DNA of 64,000 nucleotides from Streptomyces wedmorensis (GCF_000716445.1 NZ_JNWK01000006.1:124001-188000); one strand, 5' to 3'. Positions 48,449-59,701 are shown, numbered from the stretch's first letter. Translations and numbers: made by a program. Notes: a model not told the origin generated them from the letters alone.

Positions 48449-49732
48449 ATGGCCTCCCACCGCCTCCCCGCCGCGATCCGAGCGCCGTTCGAGGCGCGCA
48501 CCTGGCGCGCCTTCGGGTACGTGCTGATCGGGCTGCCGCTCAGCGTCTGCTGGTTCGCGCTGTCCGTCTCCCTCGTCTCGGCGGGGGCCGGGCTGCTGAT
48601 CACGTTCCTCGGGGTACCGATCCTCGCGGGGGCGCTGGCGATGTGCCGGGGCTTCGGCGCGGTGGAGCGGGCCCGGGCGCGCGGTCTGCTCGGTCTCGAC
48701 GTGGCCGCGCCGGAACCGGTGCGGGGCCGCACCGGCGGTGCGTTCTCGTGGATGGGGGCGATGCTGAAGAGCGGCGCGTCGTGGCGGCACCTGCTGTACG
48801 CGATCCTCCACATGCCGTGGGCGGTGTTCTCGTTCTCCGTGACGGTGGCGCTGTGGACATGGGGCTGGAGCCTCTTCACGTACCCGCTGTGGCAGTGGGT
48901 CTTCCCCACCTGGGTGGGGCAGGACGGGATCCAGCTGTACGGCGACGCCACCCACTCCTTCTACCTCGACGCGCCCTTCGAGATCGCCGTGACCAGCCTG
49001 ATCGGGCTCGTGTTCGTGCTCCTCGGGCCCTGGGTGCTGCGCGGCCTCGTCTCCGTCGACCGGCTCCTCGTCTCCGGGCTGCTCGGACCGTCCCGGCTCG
49101 CGTCCCGCGTCACCGAGCTGGAGTCCGACCGCGGCGTCGTCGTCGACACCGCCGCGGCGGACCTGCGGCGCATCGAGCGCGACCTCCACGACGGCGCGCA
49201 GGCCCGGCTCGCCGCGCTCGCCATGGACCTGGGGCTCGCCAAGGAGAAGCTCGCCCAGGACCCGCGGGCGGCGGCGGTCCTCGTCGACGAGGCGCACGGC
49301 GAGGTCAAGCTCGCCCTCAAGGAGCTGCGCGACCTCGCCCGCGGCATCCACCCCGCCGTCCTCACCGACCGCGGGCTGGACGCGGCCCTCTCCGCCGTGG
49401 CCTCCCGGTGCGCCGTTCCCGTGTCGGTGGACGTCGACCTCCCCGCCCGCCCCGTCCCCGCCATCGAGGGCATCGCCTACTTCACCGTCTCCGAACTCCT
49501 CCGCAACGTCACCGAGCACGCGCACGCCCGGCGCGCCTCCGTCGACGTCTGGCGCGCCGACGACCGCCTCATGCTCCAGGTGCGGGACGACGGGGTCGGC
49601 GGGGCGGCGGCGGCCGGGGGCGGCCTCTCGCGGCTCTCCGAGCGGGTCGGCGCGGTCGACGGGGTCCTCGCGGTCGACTCGCCCGCCGGCGGTCCCACCG
49701 TCATCACCGCCGAACTCCCCTGGCGCTCGTAG
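48449..49732 (+). CDS. Sensor histidine kinase 2 (paralogue of kinase 1)
   Basis: A 427-residue protein from ATG 48449, with AGAGAAGGA upstream. It has a larger sensor than kinase 1, with hairpins at about 24-62 and 115-145 and an outside loop including FPTWVGQDGIQLYGDATHSFYLDAPF before a further TM near 178-195. From the stretch TELESDRGVVVDTAAADLRRIERDLHDGAQARL (His247) to the end it is about 80 percent like kinase 1, with SELLRNVTEHAHARRAS, VRDDGVGGA and GGLSRLSERVGAV. Likely a second input to the same response regulator. Confidence 0.9.
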   Translation: MASHRLPAAIRAPFEARTWRAFGYVLIGLPLSVCWFALSVSLVSAGAGLLITFLGVPILAGALAMCRGFGAVERARARGLLGLDVAAPEPVRGRTGGAFSWMGAMLKSGASWRHLLYAILHMPWAVFSFSVTVALWTWGWSLFTYPLWQWVFPTWVGQDGIQLYGDATHSFYLDAPFEIAVTSLIGLVFVLLGPWVLRGLVSVDRLLVSGLLGPSRLASRVTELESDRGVVVDTAAADLRRIERDLHDGAQARLAALAMDLGLAKEKLAQDPRAAAVLVDEAHGEVKLALKELRDLARGIHPAVLTDRGLDAALSAVASRCAVPVSVDVDLPARPVPAIEGIAYFTVSELLRNVTEHAHARRASVDVWRADDRLMLQVRDDGVGGAAAAGGGLSRLSERVGAVDGVLAVDSPAGGPTVITAELPWRS

Positions 49733-49794
49733 CCCCTCTCGCCCGGGCCCGCCCCCGTGCCCCGACCTTGCGCTGGATCCGTCCTTCGCAGGCG

Positions 49795-51117
49795 CTAGGT
49801 CGGCAGACCGCGAGCCCCTTTCGTCCTGGCGCCTTCGAGTGTCACGCCTGTGAGCCGTGCCCCCCGCAGGTCCGCGTCGGTCAGGTCGGCTCCGTTCAGG
49901 GTCGCTCCGGTCAGGTTGGCCTTGCGCAGGTCGGCCCCCGTGAGGTCGGCTCCCGTCAGATCGGCGTCGGTGAGGTTCGCGCTTTCCGTGACGGTGCCGG
50001 AAGTGATCCTCGCCTGGAGAGACGTGTCCGAGGTGCTGAATTTCGCACCGCGCAGGCGGGCGGTCACCAGGGACGCGCCCGTCAGGTCGGCGTCGACGAG
50101 GACCGCCTCTGTCAGGTCCACGCCGGTGAGGTCGGCCCCGGTGAGGTCCGCGTCCCAGAGCAGGGCGCGGGACAGGTCGTTCGGTTTCAGGCGCACGGCC
50201 GTGTCCGGTCGCGTCAGGGACGCCTCCCGCAGGATCGCGCCACTGAGATCCGCACGGGTGAGGTTCGTGTCCACGATGTTCGCGCCGGAGAGGTCCGCGA
50301 ACGTGAGGTCGGCGTCTCGGAGGTCGGATCGCACGAGTTGCGCCCCGCTCAGATTGGCCTCGGCGGCGAAGGCGCTTCTCAGATCCACCCCCAGCAGCGT
50401 GGCGCGGCGCAGATCCGCCCCTTCGACGTTCACGTACCCGAACGGGGCACGCCCGTCGGGGAGGGCCCCGCCCTCGGGGACCTTCGCGATGTCCTTGACG
50501 TTCCAGGTGGAGAGGAACAGCCCCCGCAGGTCCGCCCCGCTCCAGTCCACCGGCGCGTCCCCGTCGCGAGCGGGGGAGCGACGGGCCAGCACGTTCACCA
50601 CGGCCTCGACGTCGGTGGGCGGACGGCGGGCGGCGAGCGCCTCCTGCCCTGGCCGCGGTTCCGTCGGCTCCTTCACGAAGCCGGTCGCGGGAACGCTCGC
50701 GTGACGCCTCACGTACGCGGAGAGGACGAGGACGATCCTGGGCTGGTCGCGTGGAGAGTCCTGCATGATGCGCTCCAGCGCGTAGATGCCGCCGAAGCGC
50801 ACGTCCAGCGACGGGGAGCCGAGATTGGTGATCGCGTCGTTGAACCGGTTGGTGAGCTGGCCCTGCTCGGCGACGCGCACCTCCCGCCAGGTGAAGAGCA
50901 GCGCCACCAAGGCCGCCAGACCGGGCAGGACGGCCACCGCGAGCACGGGCCACTGCGACCGGACGCGGCCGCCTGCCTCGGGAGCGCCCGTACCGCGGCG
51001 GCGGCGCCCCCGCCGCACCTCGCGGAGGTACGCGCTCCGAGTCGGTCCTTCGCCGCGCGTTCGTCCCGTCACCCGTCCATCGGAGTCGACCGGGCCCGCG
51101 ACGGCCCGGCGCCACAC
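49795..51117 (-). CDS. Membrane-anchored pentapeptide-repeat protein
   Basis: A 440-residue protein, start uncertain (GTG 51117 used; later GTGs are possible). A basic N-terminus is followed by one TM (about 54-73, WPVLAVAVLPGLAALVALLF), then a conserved segment RFNDAITNLGSPSLDVRFGGIYALERIMQDS found in many streptomycete pentapeptide proteins. From about residue 195 to the end there are A(D/N)LxxADL pentapeptide repeats forming a right-handed beta helix. Some pentapeptide proteins mimic DNA and protect gyrase, but the TM and actinobacterial N-terminus place this one in a different, uncharacterised group. It is antisense between kinase 2 and the response regulator. Confidence 0.85.
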   Translation of the reverse strand: MWRRAVAGPVDSDGRVTGRTRGEGPTRSAYLREVRRGRRRRGTGAPEAGGRVRSQWPVLAVAVLPGLAALVALLFTWREVRVAEQGQLTNRFNDAITNLGSPSLDVRFGGIYALERIMQDSPRDQPRIVLVLSAYVRRHASVPATGFVKEPTEPRPGQEALAARRPPTDVEAVVNVLARRSPARDGDAPVDWSGADLRGLFLSTWNVKDIAKVPEGGALPDGRAPFGYVNVEGADLRRATLLGVDLRSAFAAEANLSGAQLVRSDLRDADLTFADLSGANIVDTNLTRADLSGAILREASLTRPDTAVRLKPNDLSRALLWDADLTGADLTGVDLTEAVLVDADLTGASLVTARLRGAKFSTSDTSLQARITSGTVTESANLTDADLTGADLTGADLRKANLTGATLNGADLTDADLRGARLTGVTLEGARTKGARGLPT

Positions 51118-51269
51118 CGCCTGTGCACCCGATCGACGTAGATGGCGGAGCGTGGGCGTTTCCGCCCCGGCGGAACGGCCGCCCGCGACGGGACGGGGGC
51201 GCGGGGCCGCAACGCGGCGGGGTGGGGCGGTGGGATGCTGGGGGTCTTGTCGGTGATGGGGAATGGGGG

Positions 51270-51950
51270 ATGGGGGACGTGGTGGAGCGGGTGCGGGTGG
51301 TCATCGCGGAGGATTCGGTGCTGCTGCGGGAGGGGCTGACGCGGCTGCTGACGGATCTGGGGCACGAGGTCGTCGCGGGGGTGGGCGACGGCGACGCGCT
51401 GGTGGAGACGGTCGCCGGCCTCGCGGGCGAGGGCGCGCTGCCGGACGTGGTGGTGGCGGACGTGCGGATGCCGCCGACGCACACGGACGAGGGGGTGCGG
51501 GCGGCGGTGCGGCTGCGGAAGGAGTACCCGGGACTGGGTGTGCTCGTGTTGTCGCAGTACGTGGAGGAGCAGTACGCCACCGAACTGCTGGCCGGTTCCA
51601 GTAGGGGTGTGGGGTATCTGCTGAAGGACCGGGTCGCGGAGGTCCGGGAGTTCGTGGACGCGGTCGTGCGGGTCGCGGGTGGCGGTACGGCCCTGGATCC
51701 GGAGGTGGTGCAGCAGCTGCTGGGGAGGAGCCGTCAGCAGGACGTGCTGGCGAACCTGACGCCGCGCGAGCGGGAGGTCCTGGGCCTGATGGCGGAGGGC
51801 CGGACGAACTCGGCGATCGCGAAGGCGCTGGTGGTGAGCGACGGCGCGGTGGAGAAGCACATCAGCAATATTTTCCTGAAGCTGGGGCTTTCCCCGAGTG
51901 ACGGTGATCATCGCCGGGTACTTGCGGTGTTGACGTATCTGAAGTCCTGA
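51270..51950 (+). CDS. NarL/LuxR-family response regulator
   Basis: A 226-residue protein. ATG 51270 is used; GTG 51291, with GGAG just before it, would give the compact start VRVVIAEDS. The receiver domain has AEDSVLLREGLTRLL, the phosphoacceptor Asp64 in VVVADVRMPP, and the switch Lys in GYLLKDRV. The DNA-binding domain reads LTPREREVLGLMAEGRTNSAIAKALVVSDGAVEKHISNIFLKLGL. It is the only regulator near the two paralogous kinases and is on their strand. It is probably their common output. Targets are unknown. Confidence 0.92.
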   Translation: MGDVVERVRVVIAEDSVLLREGLTRLLTDLGHEVVAGVGDGDALVETVAGLAGEGALPDVVVADVRMPPTHTDEGVRAAVRLRKEYPGLGVLVLSQYVEEQYATELLAGSSRGVGYLLKDRVAEVREFVDAVVRVAGGGTALDPEVVQQLLGRSRQQDVLANLTPREREVLGLMAEGRTNSAIAKALVVSDGAVEKHISNIFLKLGLSPSDGDHRRVLAVLTYLKS

Positions 51951-51952
51951 TC

Positions 51953-51971
51953 ATCTGACACTCTGTCAGAT
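51953..51971. promoter_or_regulatory. Perfect palindrome after the response regulator / before korA
   Basis: ATCTGACA-CTC-TGTCAGAT, 8-base arms and a 3-base centre, lies three bases past the response-regulator stop. Lacking G/C richness and a T run, it looks more like a protein-binding operator than a terminator. A second small inverted repeat, GGAAT-ATGAC-ATTCC, follows at 52001-52015 within the same 269-base gap before korA. Confidence 0.5.
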
Positions 51972-52219
51972 AGCCTGGTCCTAGACCCAAGGGATGAGAC
52001 GGAATATGACATTCCAGAACACTCCGGGTGGCGACAGAACGTGACGATTGAGGGCAAGAGGGCATCTCAAAAAGAGGTCCGTCATACGAGAAGTCCCGGG
52101 AGGGCCCTCCCTGCCGTCGTAGGGTGGGCCTCGGGACGGCCGGTGATCCACCAGCCGCGTCCCGAGCCTTCTCCCGCCTCCGGCGGAGAGTCCCCTTGCC
52201 GCGAGGGAGGTCCAGTTCA

Positions 52220-54149
52220 GTGACCAGCCAGGTCAGTAGCGAGGCCGGTGAGGCCCTGCTCGGGGAGCAGCGCAGCGCCCCGGCGACGTCGCACCACGGC
52301 ACCGAGAAGGAAGTGCGCCGTCTCGACCGCGTGATCATCCGCTTCGCGGGCGACTCCGGTGACGGCATGCAGCTCACGGGTGACCGGTTCACCTCGGAGA
52401 CGGCGTCCTTCGGGAACGACCTCTCCACGCTGCCGAACTTCCCGGCCGAGATCCGGGCACCCGCCGGGACCCTGCCGGGCGTCTCGTCCTTCCAGCTGCA
52501 CTTCGCCGACCACGACATCCTGACGCCGGGCGACGCCCCGAACGTGCTGGTCGCGATGAACCCCGCCGCGCTGAAGGCCAACATCGGGGACGTGCCGCGC
52601 GGCGGCGAGATCATCGTCAACACCGACGAGTTCGCCAAGCGCGCCATGGCCAAGGTCGGCTACGCGACCTCGCCGCTGGAAGACGGCTCCCTGGACGCGT
52701 ACCACGTGCATCCGGTGCCGCTGACGACGCTGACGATCGAGGCGCTGAAGGAGTTCGGCCTGTCCCGGAAGGAGGCCGAGCGGAGCAAGAACATGTTCGC
52801 GCTCGGGCTGCTGTCCTGGATGTACCACCGCCCCACCGAGGGCACCGAGACCTTCCTGCGGCAGAAGTTCGCGAAGAAGCCGCAGATCGCCGAGGCCAAC
52901 GTGGCCGCCTTCCGGGCCGGCTGGAACTTCGGCGAGACGACCGAGGACTTCGCCGTCTCCTACGAGGTCGCCCCCGCGACCCGCGCCTTCCCCACCGGCA
53001 CGTACCGCAACATCTCCGGGAACCTGGCCCTGTCCTACGGGCTGATCGCCGCCGGCCGCCAGGCCGACCTGCCGCTCTACCTCGGCTCGTACCCGATCAC
53101 CCCGGCATCGGACATCCTGCACGAGCTGTCCAAGCACAAGAACTTCGGCGTGCGCACCTTCCAGGCCGAGGACGAGATCGCCGGCATCGGCGCCGCGCTC
53201 GGCGCGGCCTTCGGCGGCTCCCTCGCCGTGACGACGACGTCCGGCCCCGGCGTGGCGCTCAAGTCCGAGACCATCGGTCTGGCCGTCTCCCTGGAGCTGC
53301 CGCTGCTGATCGTCGACATCCAGCGCGGCGGCCCGTCGACCGGTCTGCCCACCAAGACCGAGCAGGCCGACCTCCTCCAGGCCATGTACGGCCGCAACGG
53401 CGAGGCCCCGGTCCCGGTCGTGGCCCCCAGGACCCCGGCGGACTGCTTCGACGCGGCCCTGGAGGCCGCCCGGATCGCGCTCACCTACCGCACCCCGGTC
53501 TTCCTGCTGTCCGACGGCTACCTCGCCAACGGCTCCGAGCCCTGGCGGGTCCCGGAGGTCGAGGAGCTCCCCGACCTGCGGACGCTGTTCGCCACCGGCC
53601 CGAACCACACCCTCGACGACGGCACCGAGGTCTTCTGGCCGTACAAGCGCGACCCCGAGACCCTCGCCCGCCCGTGGGCCGTCCCCGGCACCCCGGGCCT
53701 CGAACACCGCATCGGCGGCATCGAGAAGCAGGACGGCACCGGCAACATCTCGTACGACCCCGCCAACCACGAGTTCATGGTCCGGACCCGGCAGGCCAAG
53801 ATCGACGGCATCGACGTCCCGGACGTCGAGGTCGACGACCCGGACGGCGCCGCCACCCTGGTCCTCGGCTGGGGCTCCACGTACGGGCCGATCACGGCGG
53901 CCGTCCGCCGCCTCCGGGTCGCCGGCAAGCCCATCGCCCAGGCCCACCTGCGCCACCTGAACCCCTTCCCGAAGAACCTCGGGGAGGTCCTGAAGCGGTA
54001 CGAGAAGGTCGTCGTCCCCGAGATGAACCTGGGCCAGCTCGCCACCCTCGTCCGGGCGAAGTACCTGGTCGACGCCCGCAGCCACACCCAGGTCAACGGC
54101 ATGCCGTTCAAGGCCGAGCAGCTCGCCGCCGCCCTCAAGGAGGCCATCG

Positions 54150-54157
<8 letters not shown>
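52220..54157 (+). CDS. korA: 2-oxoacid:ferredoxin oxidoreductase subunit alpha (gamma-alpha fusion)
   Basis: A 645-residue protein from GTG 52220, with GGGAGG nine bases upstream. The N-terminal gamma domain (about 35-210) reads RVIIRFAGDSGDGMQLTGDRFTSE and VLVAMNPAALKANIGDVPRGG. The alpha domain from about 270 contains LGSYPITPASDILHELSK, TFQAEDEIAGIGAALGAAFGGSLAVTTTSGPGVALKSETIGLA and QRGGPSTGLPTKTEQADLLQAM. With KorB it converts 2-oxoglutarate (likely) plus CoA to succinyl-CoA and CO2, reducing ferredoxin. Its end overlaps korB by eight bases. Confidence 0.94.
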
Positions 54158-55211
<1,054 letters not shown>

Positions 55212-55230
55212 CGCGCCCGTACGGCGTCAG

Positions 55231-55263
55231 GGGCCCGGCCGTGCGAACGGCCGGGCCCCTTTC
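55231..55263. terminator. Bidirectional terminator between korB and the kinase genes
   Basis: GGGGCCCGGCCGT (55231-55243) pairs with ACGGCCGGGCCCC (55248-55260) around GCGA and is followed by TTT. It ends korAB, and on the other strand it begins at the stop codon of the convergent kinase gene. Confidence 0.88.
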
Positions 55264-57442
55264 AGGTGGCCTTCGCGGCCGCCTCCTCGAACTGACCGAG
55301 GAAGCGCGGCACTCCGCCCTTCACCTGCCAGAGGAAGAGCCCGACGAGGGCGATGGGCTTGCTCTTGTCCGTGACGACCAGGTACGTCTTGGCGATCCCC
55401 TTGTACGGGGCCTGCACGAGGGTGTTCCGGACGCTCGCGGCGACCTCCCCGGCGTTGTTCGCGACCGCTGTGCGGACAGCACCGATGGCCCAGTTGGCGA
55501 CGTCGTACGCCTCCGTGGCGAACCGGTCGACGGGCGTCGTGGCGGCGACGCCCCAGCGTTTCCGGAAGGCGGCGGCGAACCGGCGTGCCGCCGGGATCCC
55601 GTCGGGGTCCACGAAGCCCGTGCCGAAGTACCAGCCCTCGGCGGCCGGGCCGGCGACGGTGAGGAACTCCGGCTGGAGCACGAGCTCGACGCTGCCGCAC
55701 AGCCCCCGGTACCCCTGGTCGCGCAGGGCTCTGGCACACAGCGCGGCCCGGCGCGGGGAGCTCCCCGCGAACATCACTCCCTGCGGGTCGGTCGCCAGGG
55801 CCGCCCGTACGGCGGGGCCGAAGTCCTCGCTGTCCGCCTCGACGGGGTGCGAGGTCGTCACCCCGCCCTTCTCCCCGGACGGCGGGTAGTCGGTCATGTT
55901 CTTGACCGCGAGCCAGCTGTACCGCCCGGCGGCGCGGTCCTCCACGACGGCGGTCCTGACGGCCCCGCGCTCGGTGAGGAGGCGGCCGAAGGGTACGGTC
56001 ATCATGTCCTGGATGGTCCGCGGCTGGAAGTAGCTGATCTTGGACTCCTGGCCCTTGATCTGGCCGGCCGGCACGTCGGCGATGACGCTCGCCAGCGGCA
56101 TGGCCCGGGCGGCGAGCGCGTCTCCCGCCGCGATGGCGGTCGCCGTGGACGCCGGGCCGAGCACGCCGACCAGCCGCGGATCCTTGAGCAGTGCGACGGC
56201 GGCCGCCTCGGCCCGTTCCGGCCGCCCCCCGTCGTCCTCGACCCGGAGCCGCATGTCGAAGGGCCGGTCGGGGAGGGCGTTGAACTCCTCGACGGCCAGC
56301 CGGATGCCCCGCTCCTGCCCCTGGCCGTAGGTCCTGGTGGGGCCGCTCAGGTCGGTGAGGACGCCAATCGTGTAGGAGGCGAGGGGGGTGCCGTTTCCCA
56401 TCCCCGTCCCCGTTCCGCCCGGGTCGCGGGTGAGCAGCCAGGCGGTGAGGCCGCCGGCGCCCGCCACGGCCGCGGCGGAGCCGGCCATGAGGAGGCGGCG
56501 CCGTGAGAGGCCCGTCGGCTGCTCGGGGTGGGTGAGGAGGGTCGGCTCGGCGACGGGCAGGTCGAGGGCGCGGGTGGAGCGCTGGGCGATCAGCGCGGGC
56601 AGGCCCGGCGGCAGCCAGTCGCCCGCGGGGCCGTCGGCCGCGCCCAGGGCCGCCTGCACCTCGGCGGCCGTGGGCCGGGCCGTCGGGTCCTTGGCGAGGC
56701 AGGCACCGACCAGCGGGATCAGGGTGTCGGGTACGCCGTCGAGGTCGGGTTCCTCGTGGACGGTGCGGTAGACGACGGCGGCCACCGCGCCCGCGCCGAA
56801 GGGCCGTTCGCCCGTGAGGGCGTACGCGAGGACGCAGCCCAGCGAGAAGACGTCGCTGGCCGGGCCGACCTCGCCCGCGCCGGTGACGCGGGCCTGTTCC
56901 GGAGCGAGGAAGCCGGGGGTGCCGATCATCGCGTCGGTGGCGGTCAGGGCGGTCGCTCCGGCGGAGCGGGCGATGCCGAAGTCGATGAGGCGGGGCCCGT
57001 CGAGGGCGAGGAGGACGTTGCCGGGCTTGACGTCGCGGTGGACGAGCCCGGCCTCGTGCATGTCGACGAGGGCGGAGGCGAGCCGGGCGCCCAGGGCCCG
57101 GACGGTCGGCTCGGGGAGGGCGCCGTGCAGGGCGACGGCCTCGGCGAGCGAGGGCCCGGGCACGTACTCGGTGGCGAGCCAGGGTTCACGGGCCTCCGGG
57201 TCGGCGCCGAGGACGCGGACGACCCAGCGGCCGGTGATGCGCTCGGCGGCGCGGGCCTCGCGGCGGAACCGTTCCCGGAAGCCGGGGTCGGCGGCGTGCT
57301 CGGCGCGGATGAGCTTGAGCGCGGCGAGCGTCCCGCCGGCGGAACGGGCGAGGAAGACCACGCCCATGCCGCCGGCGCCGAGCCGCCCGAGGAGCCGGTA
57401 TCCGGCGAGGGTCGACGGGTCGGCCTTGCGGAGCGGCTGCAC
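55262..57442 (-). CDS. Ser/Thr protein kinase fused to a periplasmic amino-acid-receptor-like domain (copy 1)
   Basis: A 726-residue protein from GTG 57442. The cytoplasmic Hanks-type kinase (about 10-270) has [10 protein letters not shown], the ATP lysine Lys43, HRDVKPGN (135-142), DFG (154-156) and [10 protein letters not shown]. One membrane-crossing segment follows at about 313-337 and begins with a twin-arginine-like motif, LSRRRLLMAGSAAAVAG. The outside part (about 355-726) is a type I solute-binding fold of the LivJ family: YTIGVLTDLSGPTRTYGQGQERGIRLAVEEFNA, VVGVLGPAST-type sequence, and a late YDVANWAIGAV. It should sense a small ligand and signal by phosphorylation. It lies three bases after its paralogue. 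Confidence 0.9.
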   Translation of the reverse strand: MQPLRKADPSTLAGYRLLGRLGAGGMGVVFLARSAGGTLAALKLIRAEHAADPGFRERFRREARAAERITGRWVVRVLGADPEAREPWLATEYVPGPSLAEAVALHGALPEPTVRALGARLASALVDMHEAGLVHRDVKPGNVLLALDGPRLIDFGIARSAGATALTATDAMIGTPGFLAPEQARVTGAGEVGPASDVFSLGCVLAYALTGERPFGAGAVAAVVYRTVHEEPDLDGVPDTLIPLVGACLAKDPTARPTAAEVQAALGAADGPAGDWLPPGLPALIAQRSTRALDLPVAEPTLLTHPEQPTGLSRRRLLMAGSAAAVAGAGGLTAWLLTRDPGGTGTGMGNGTPLASYTIGVLTDLSGPTRTYGQGQERGIRLAVEEFNALPDRPFDMRLRVEDDGGRPERAEAAAVALLKDPRLVGVLGPASTATAIAAGDALAARAMPLASVIADVPAGQIKGQESKISYFQPRTIQDMMTVPFGRLLTERGAVRTAVVEDRAAGRYSWLAVKNMTDYPPSGEKGGVTTSHPVEADSEDFGPAVRAALATDPQGVMFAGSSPRRAALCARALRDQGYRGLCGSVELVLQPEFLTVAGPAAEGWYFGTGFVDPDGIPAARRFAAAFRKRWGVAATTPVDRFATEAYDVANWAIGAVRTAVANNAGEVAASVRNTLVQAPYKGIAKTYLVVTDKSKPIALVGLFLWQVKGGVPRFLGQFEEAAAKAT

Positions 57443-57445
57443 GGG

Positions 57446-59701
57446 TCAGGCCTTCTTGTCGTTCTTCTCGGGCTTGTTCGGCAGCAGGGGCGCTGAGCCG
57501 ATCGGCTTGTACGCGCCGTTCTGCACCGCGAAGACGAAGGTGCCGCCCATCCCCAGGTCGCCGAACTCGTTGAAGTGGTAACCGCCCATCGCGCCGGTGT
57601 ACTTCTGCTTGCGCAGCGCTGCCCACAGGCCCTTGCGGGCGGGCTTGCCGCCGGCCTTCGCCTGGGCCTTCAGCTGCTCGATCGTCATCGTGACGACGTC
57701 GTACGACTCGCCCGCGTAGTACGCGGGCGCCGTCCCGAACCGCTTGCGATGGGCGGCGGTGAAGGCGGCGGCCGTCTTCTGCGTGGCGGGGTCGGCGACG
57801 GGCGCGCACACAAACCAGCCCTCGGCGGCTGCCCCGGCCTGCTTGACGAAGTCCTGGCCGAAGACGGCCTGGCCGGTGAACCTCGGTCCGGCGAAGCCGA
57901 GTTCGGTGAGGGCTCGGGCGGCGTGGACGGCGGTCTCGGTGACACCGCAGTGGACGTACGCGTCGATGCCGGAGTCGATCATCTCGCCGAGCACCCGGCG
58001 GTACGCGCGCGCGTCGGCGTGGGCGGGGACGACCCGGAAATGCGGGGCGATGCCGGCCTGTCCGAAGCCGAAGCGGACGCCGCCGGTGACCTGCCAGCTG
58101 TAGTGGTCCTCGGTCCGGTCCTCCAGGACCCCGGGGCGGCGGATCTCGGGCAGCAGGGTGGCCGCGAAGGAGAGGTGGGTGCCCGCGCTGATGTGGTTGG
58201 GGATGGCGCGCAGGAACGTCTCGTTCGGTGTGCTGCCCGCCCGCAGGGTGAGCAGGTTGTACCCGGCCGAGACCGTGATCAGCGGGATGCCGGCCTCCTC
58301 GAAGGCTGGCAGGACGGCCTGGCCGACGGCGTCGGTGGTGGGGCCGAGGACGGCGAGGACCCCGGGGTCGGTGGTGAGGGTCTTGGCGCTCTCCAGCGCC
58401 CGGGGCGCGTCGCCGCGGTCGTCGACGACCTTGAGGCCGAGCGTGAAGGGCTTGTCCTTGCGGGCGTTGAACTGCTCGACGGCCAGGCGCGCGCCGCGCT
58501 CCTGGGCCAGGCCGATCTCCTTGGCGGGCCCGGACAGGTCGGCGAGGACGCCGATGGTCCACTGGGTGCGGGGCGGGACGGGCTTCTTGCCGTCGCCCTT
58601 GCCGTCCGTCCCGTCGTCGTCCCCGAGCCCGGCCCAGACGGCCGCCGCGCCGCCGCCGACGGCCAGGACGGCGGCGCCGGATGCGAGCAGCAGGAAGTTC
58701 CGTCTGCTCTTCGGGGGCGCGGCCGGTGCGGTGCCGGTGCCCGCCTCGGTGGCGTCGATCTCGGGGAGGGCGAGCATCCGCGCGGAGCGTTCGGCGATGG
58801 TCCGGACGACGGGGGCGGGCAGCCATTCGGCGCCGTCGCCGGGCCGGTCCTCGACGAGCCGGACGCCGATCTCGGCGGCGGTGGGGCGCGCGGCGGGGTC
58901 CTTGGCGAGGCACTCGCGGACGAGGTCGAGCAGCCCTTCGGGGACGCCGGTGAGGTCGGGTTCGTCGTGGACGGTCCGGTACATGAGGGCGTCGACGGCG
59001 CCGGTGCCGAAGGGCGGGCGTCCGGTCGCGGCGTACGCGAGGAGGCAGCCGAGGGCGAAGACGTCGGCGGGCGGGCCGATGGCGTCGGTGCGGGCCTCGG
59101 CCTGCTCGGGGGCGAGGAAGCCGGGGGTGCCGACGACCATGTCGGTGGCGGTGAGCGCGGTCTCGCCGGTGGCGCGGGCGATGCCGAAGTCGATGAGGCG
59201 GGGCCCGTCGACGGCGAGGAGGACGTTGCCGGGTTTGACGTCCCGGTGGACGAGCCCGGCGGCGTGCACGGCGGCGAGGGCGCGGGCGACGGACCAGCCG
59301 AGGAGGCGGACGCTCCGCTCGGGCAGCGGGCCGTGGGCGGCGACGGCCTCGCCGAGGGAGGGGCCGGCGACGAAGGCGGTGGCCATCCACGGTTCCGGGG
59401 CGTCCGGGTCGGCGCCGGTGACGGGGACGGCCCAGGGGCTGGAGACCCGGCGGGCGGCCTCGACCTCGCGGCGGAAGCGGGCCCGGAAGTCGGGCTGGTC
59501 GGCCTGGTCGGCGTGGGTGACCTTGACGGCGGCGAGTTCGCCGGCGGCGGTGCGGCCGAGGTAGACGACGCCCATGCCGCCGGCGCCGAGGCGGCCGAGG
59601 AGGCGGTAGCCGGCGATCGCGGAAGGGTCGGAGGGCAGCAGCGGCTGGAGGGCGCCGGGTTCGGGGCGCCGGGGGTCGGGCTGCGGGGTGGCGGTGCTCA
59701 C
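57446..59701 (-). CDS. Ser/Thr protein kinase fused to a periplasmic amino-acid-receptor-like domain (copy 2)
   Basis: A 751-residue paralogue of the next gene, from GTG 59701, overlapping the lipoprotein stop by four bases. Kinase landmarks: [10 protein letters not shown], Lys60, HRDVKPGN (152-159), DFG (171-173), [10 protein letters not shown]. The transmembrane segment starts with [24 protein letters not shown] (SRRNFLL at 332-338), an even better twin-arginine match than in copy 1. The receptor half has [39 protein letters not shown], a [17 protein letters not shown] region and [13 protein letters not shown]. The two receptor halves differ more than the kinase halves, suggesting different ligands. 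Confidence 0.9.
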   Translation of the reverse strand: MSTATPQPDPRRPEPGALQPLLPSDPSAIAGYRLLGRLGAGGMGVVYLGRTAAGELAAVKVTHADQADQPDFRARFRREVEAARRVSSPWAVPVTGADPDAPEPWMATAFVAGPSLGEAVAAHGPLPERSVRLLGWSVARALAAVHAAGLVHRDVKPGNVLLAVDGPRLIDFGIARATGETALTATDMVVGTPGFLAPEQAEARTDAIGPPADVFALGCLLAYAATGRPPFGTGAVDALMYRTVHDEPDLTGVPEGLLDLVRECLAKDPAARPTAAEIGVRLVEDRPGDGAEWLPAPVVRTIAERSARMLALPEIDATEAGTGTAPAAPPKSRRNFLLLASGAAVLAVGGGAAAVWAGLGDDDGTDGKGDGKKPVPPRTQWTIGVLADLSGPAKEIGLAQERGARLAVEQFNARKDKPFTLGLKVVDDRGDAPRALESAKTLTTDPGVLAVLGPTTDAVGQAVLPAFEEAGIPLITVSAGYNLLTLRAGSTPNETFLRAIPNHISAGTHLSFAATLLPEIRRPGVLEDRTEDHYSWQVTGGVRFGFGQAGIAPHFRVVPAHADARAYRRVLGEMIDSGIDAYVHCGVTETAVHAARALTELGFAGPRFTGQAVFGQDFVKQAGAAAEGWFVCAPVADPATQKTAAAFTAAHRKRFGTAPAYYAGESYDVVTMTIEQLKAQAKAGGKPARKGLWAALRKQKYTGAMGGYHFNEFGDLGMGGTFVFAVQNGAYKPIGSAPLLPNKPEKNDKKA

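Noticed and set aside
48127..51580. Very long frames on both strands across the kinase and pentapeptide genes
   Set aside because: Arg/Pro/Gly/Ala-rich shadows of real genes in other frames; they cross several genuine gene ends and have no family patterns.
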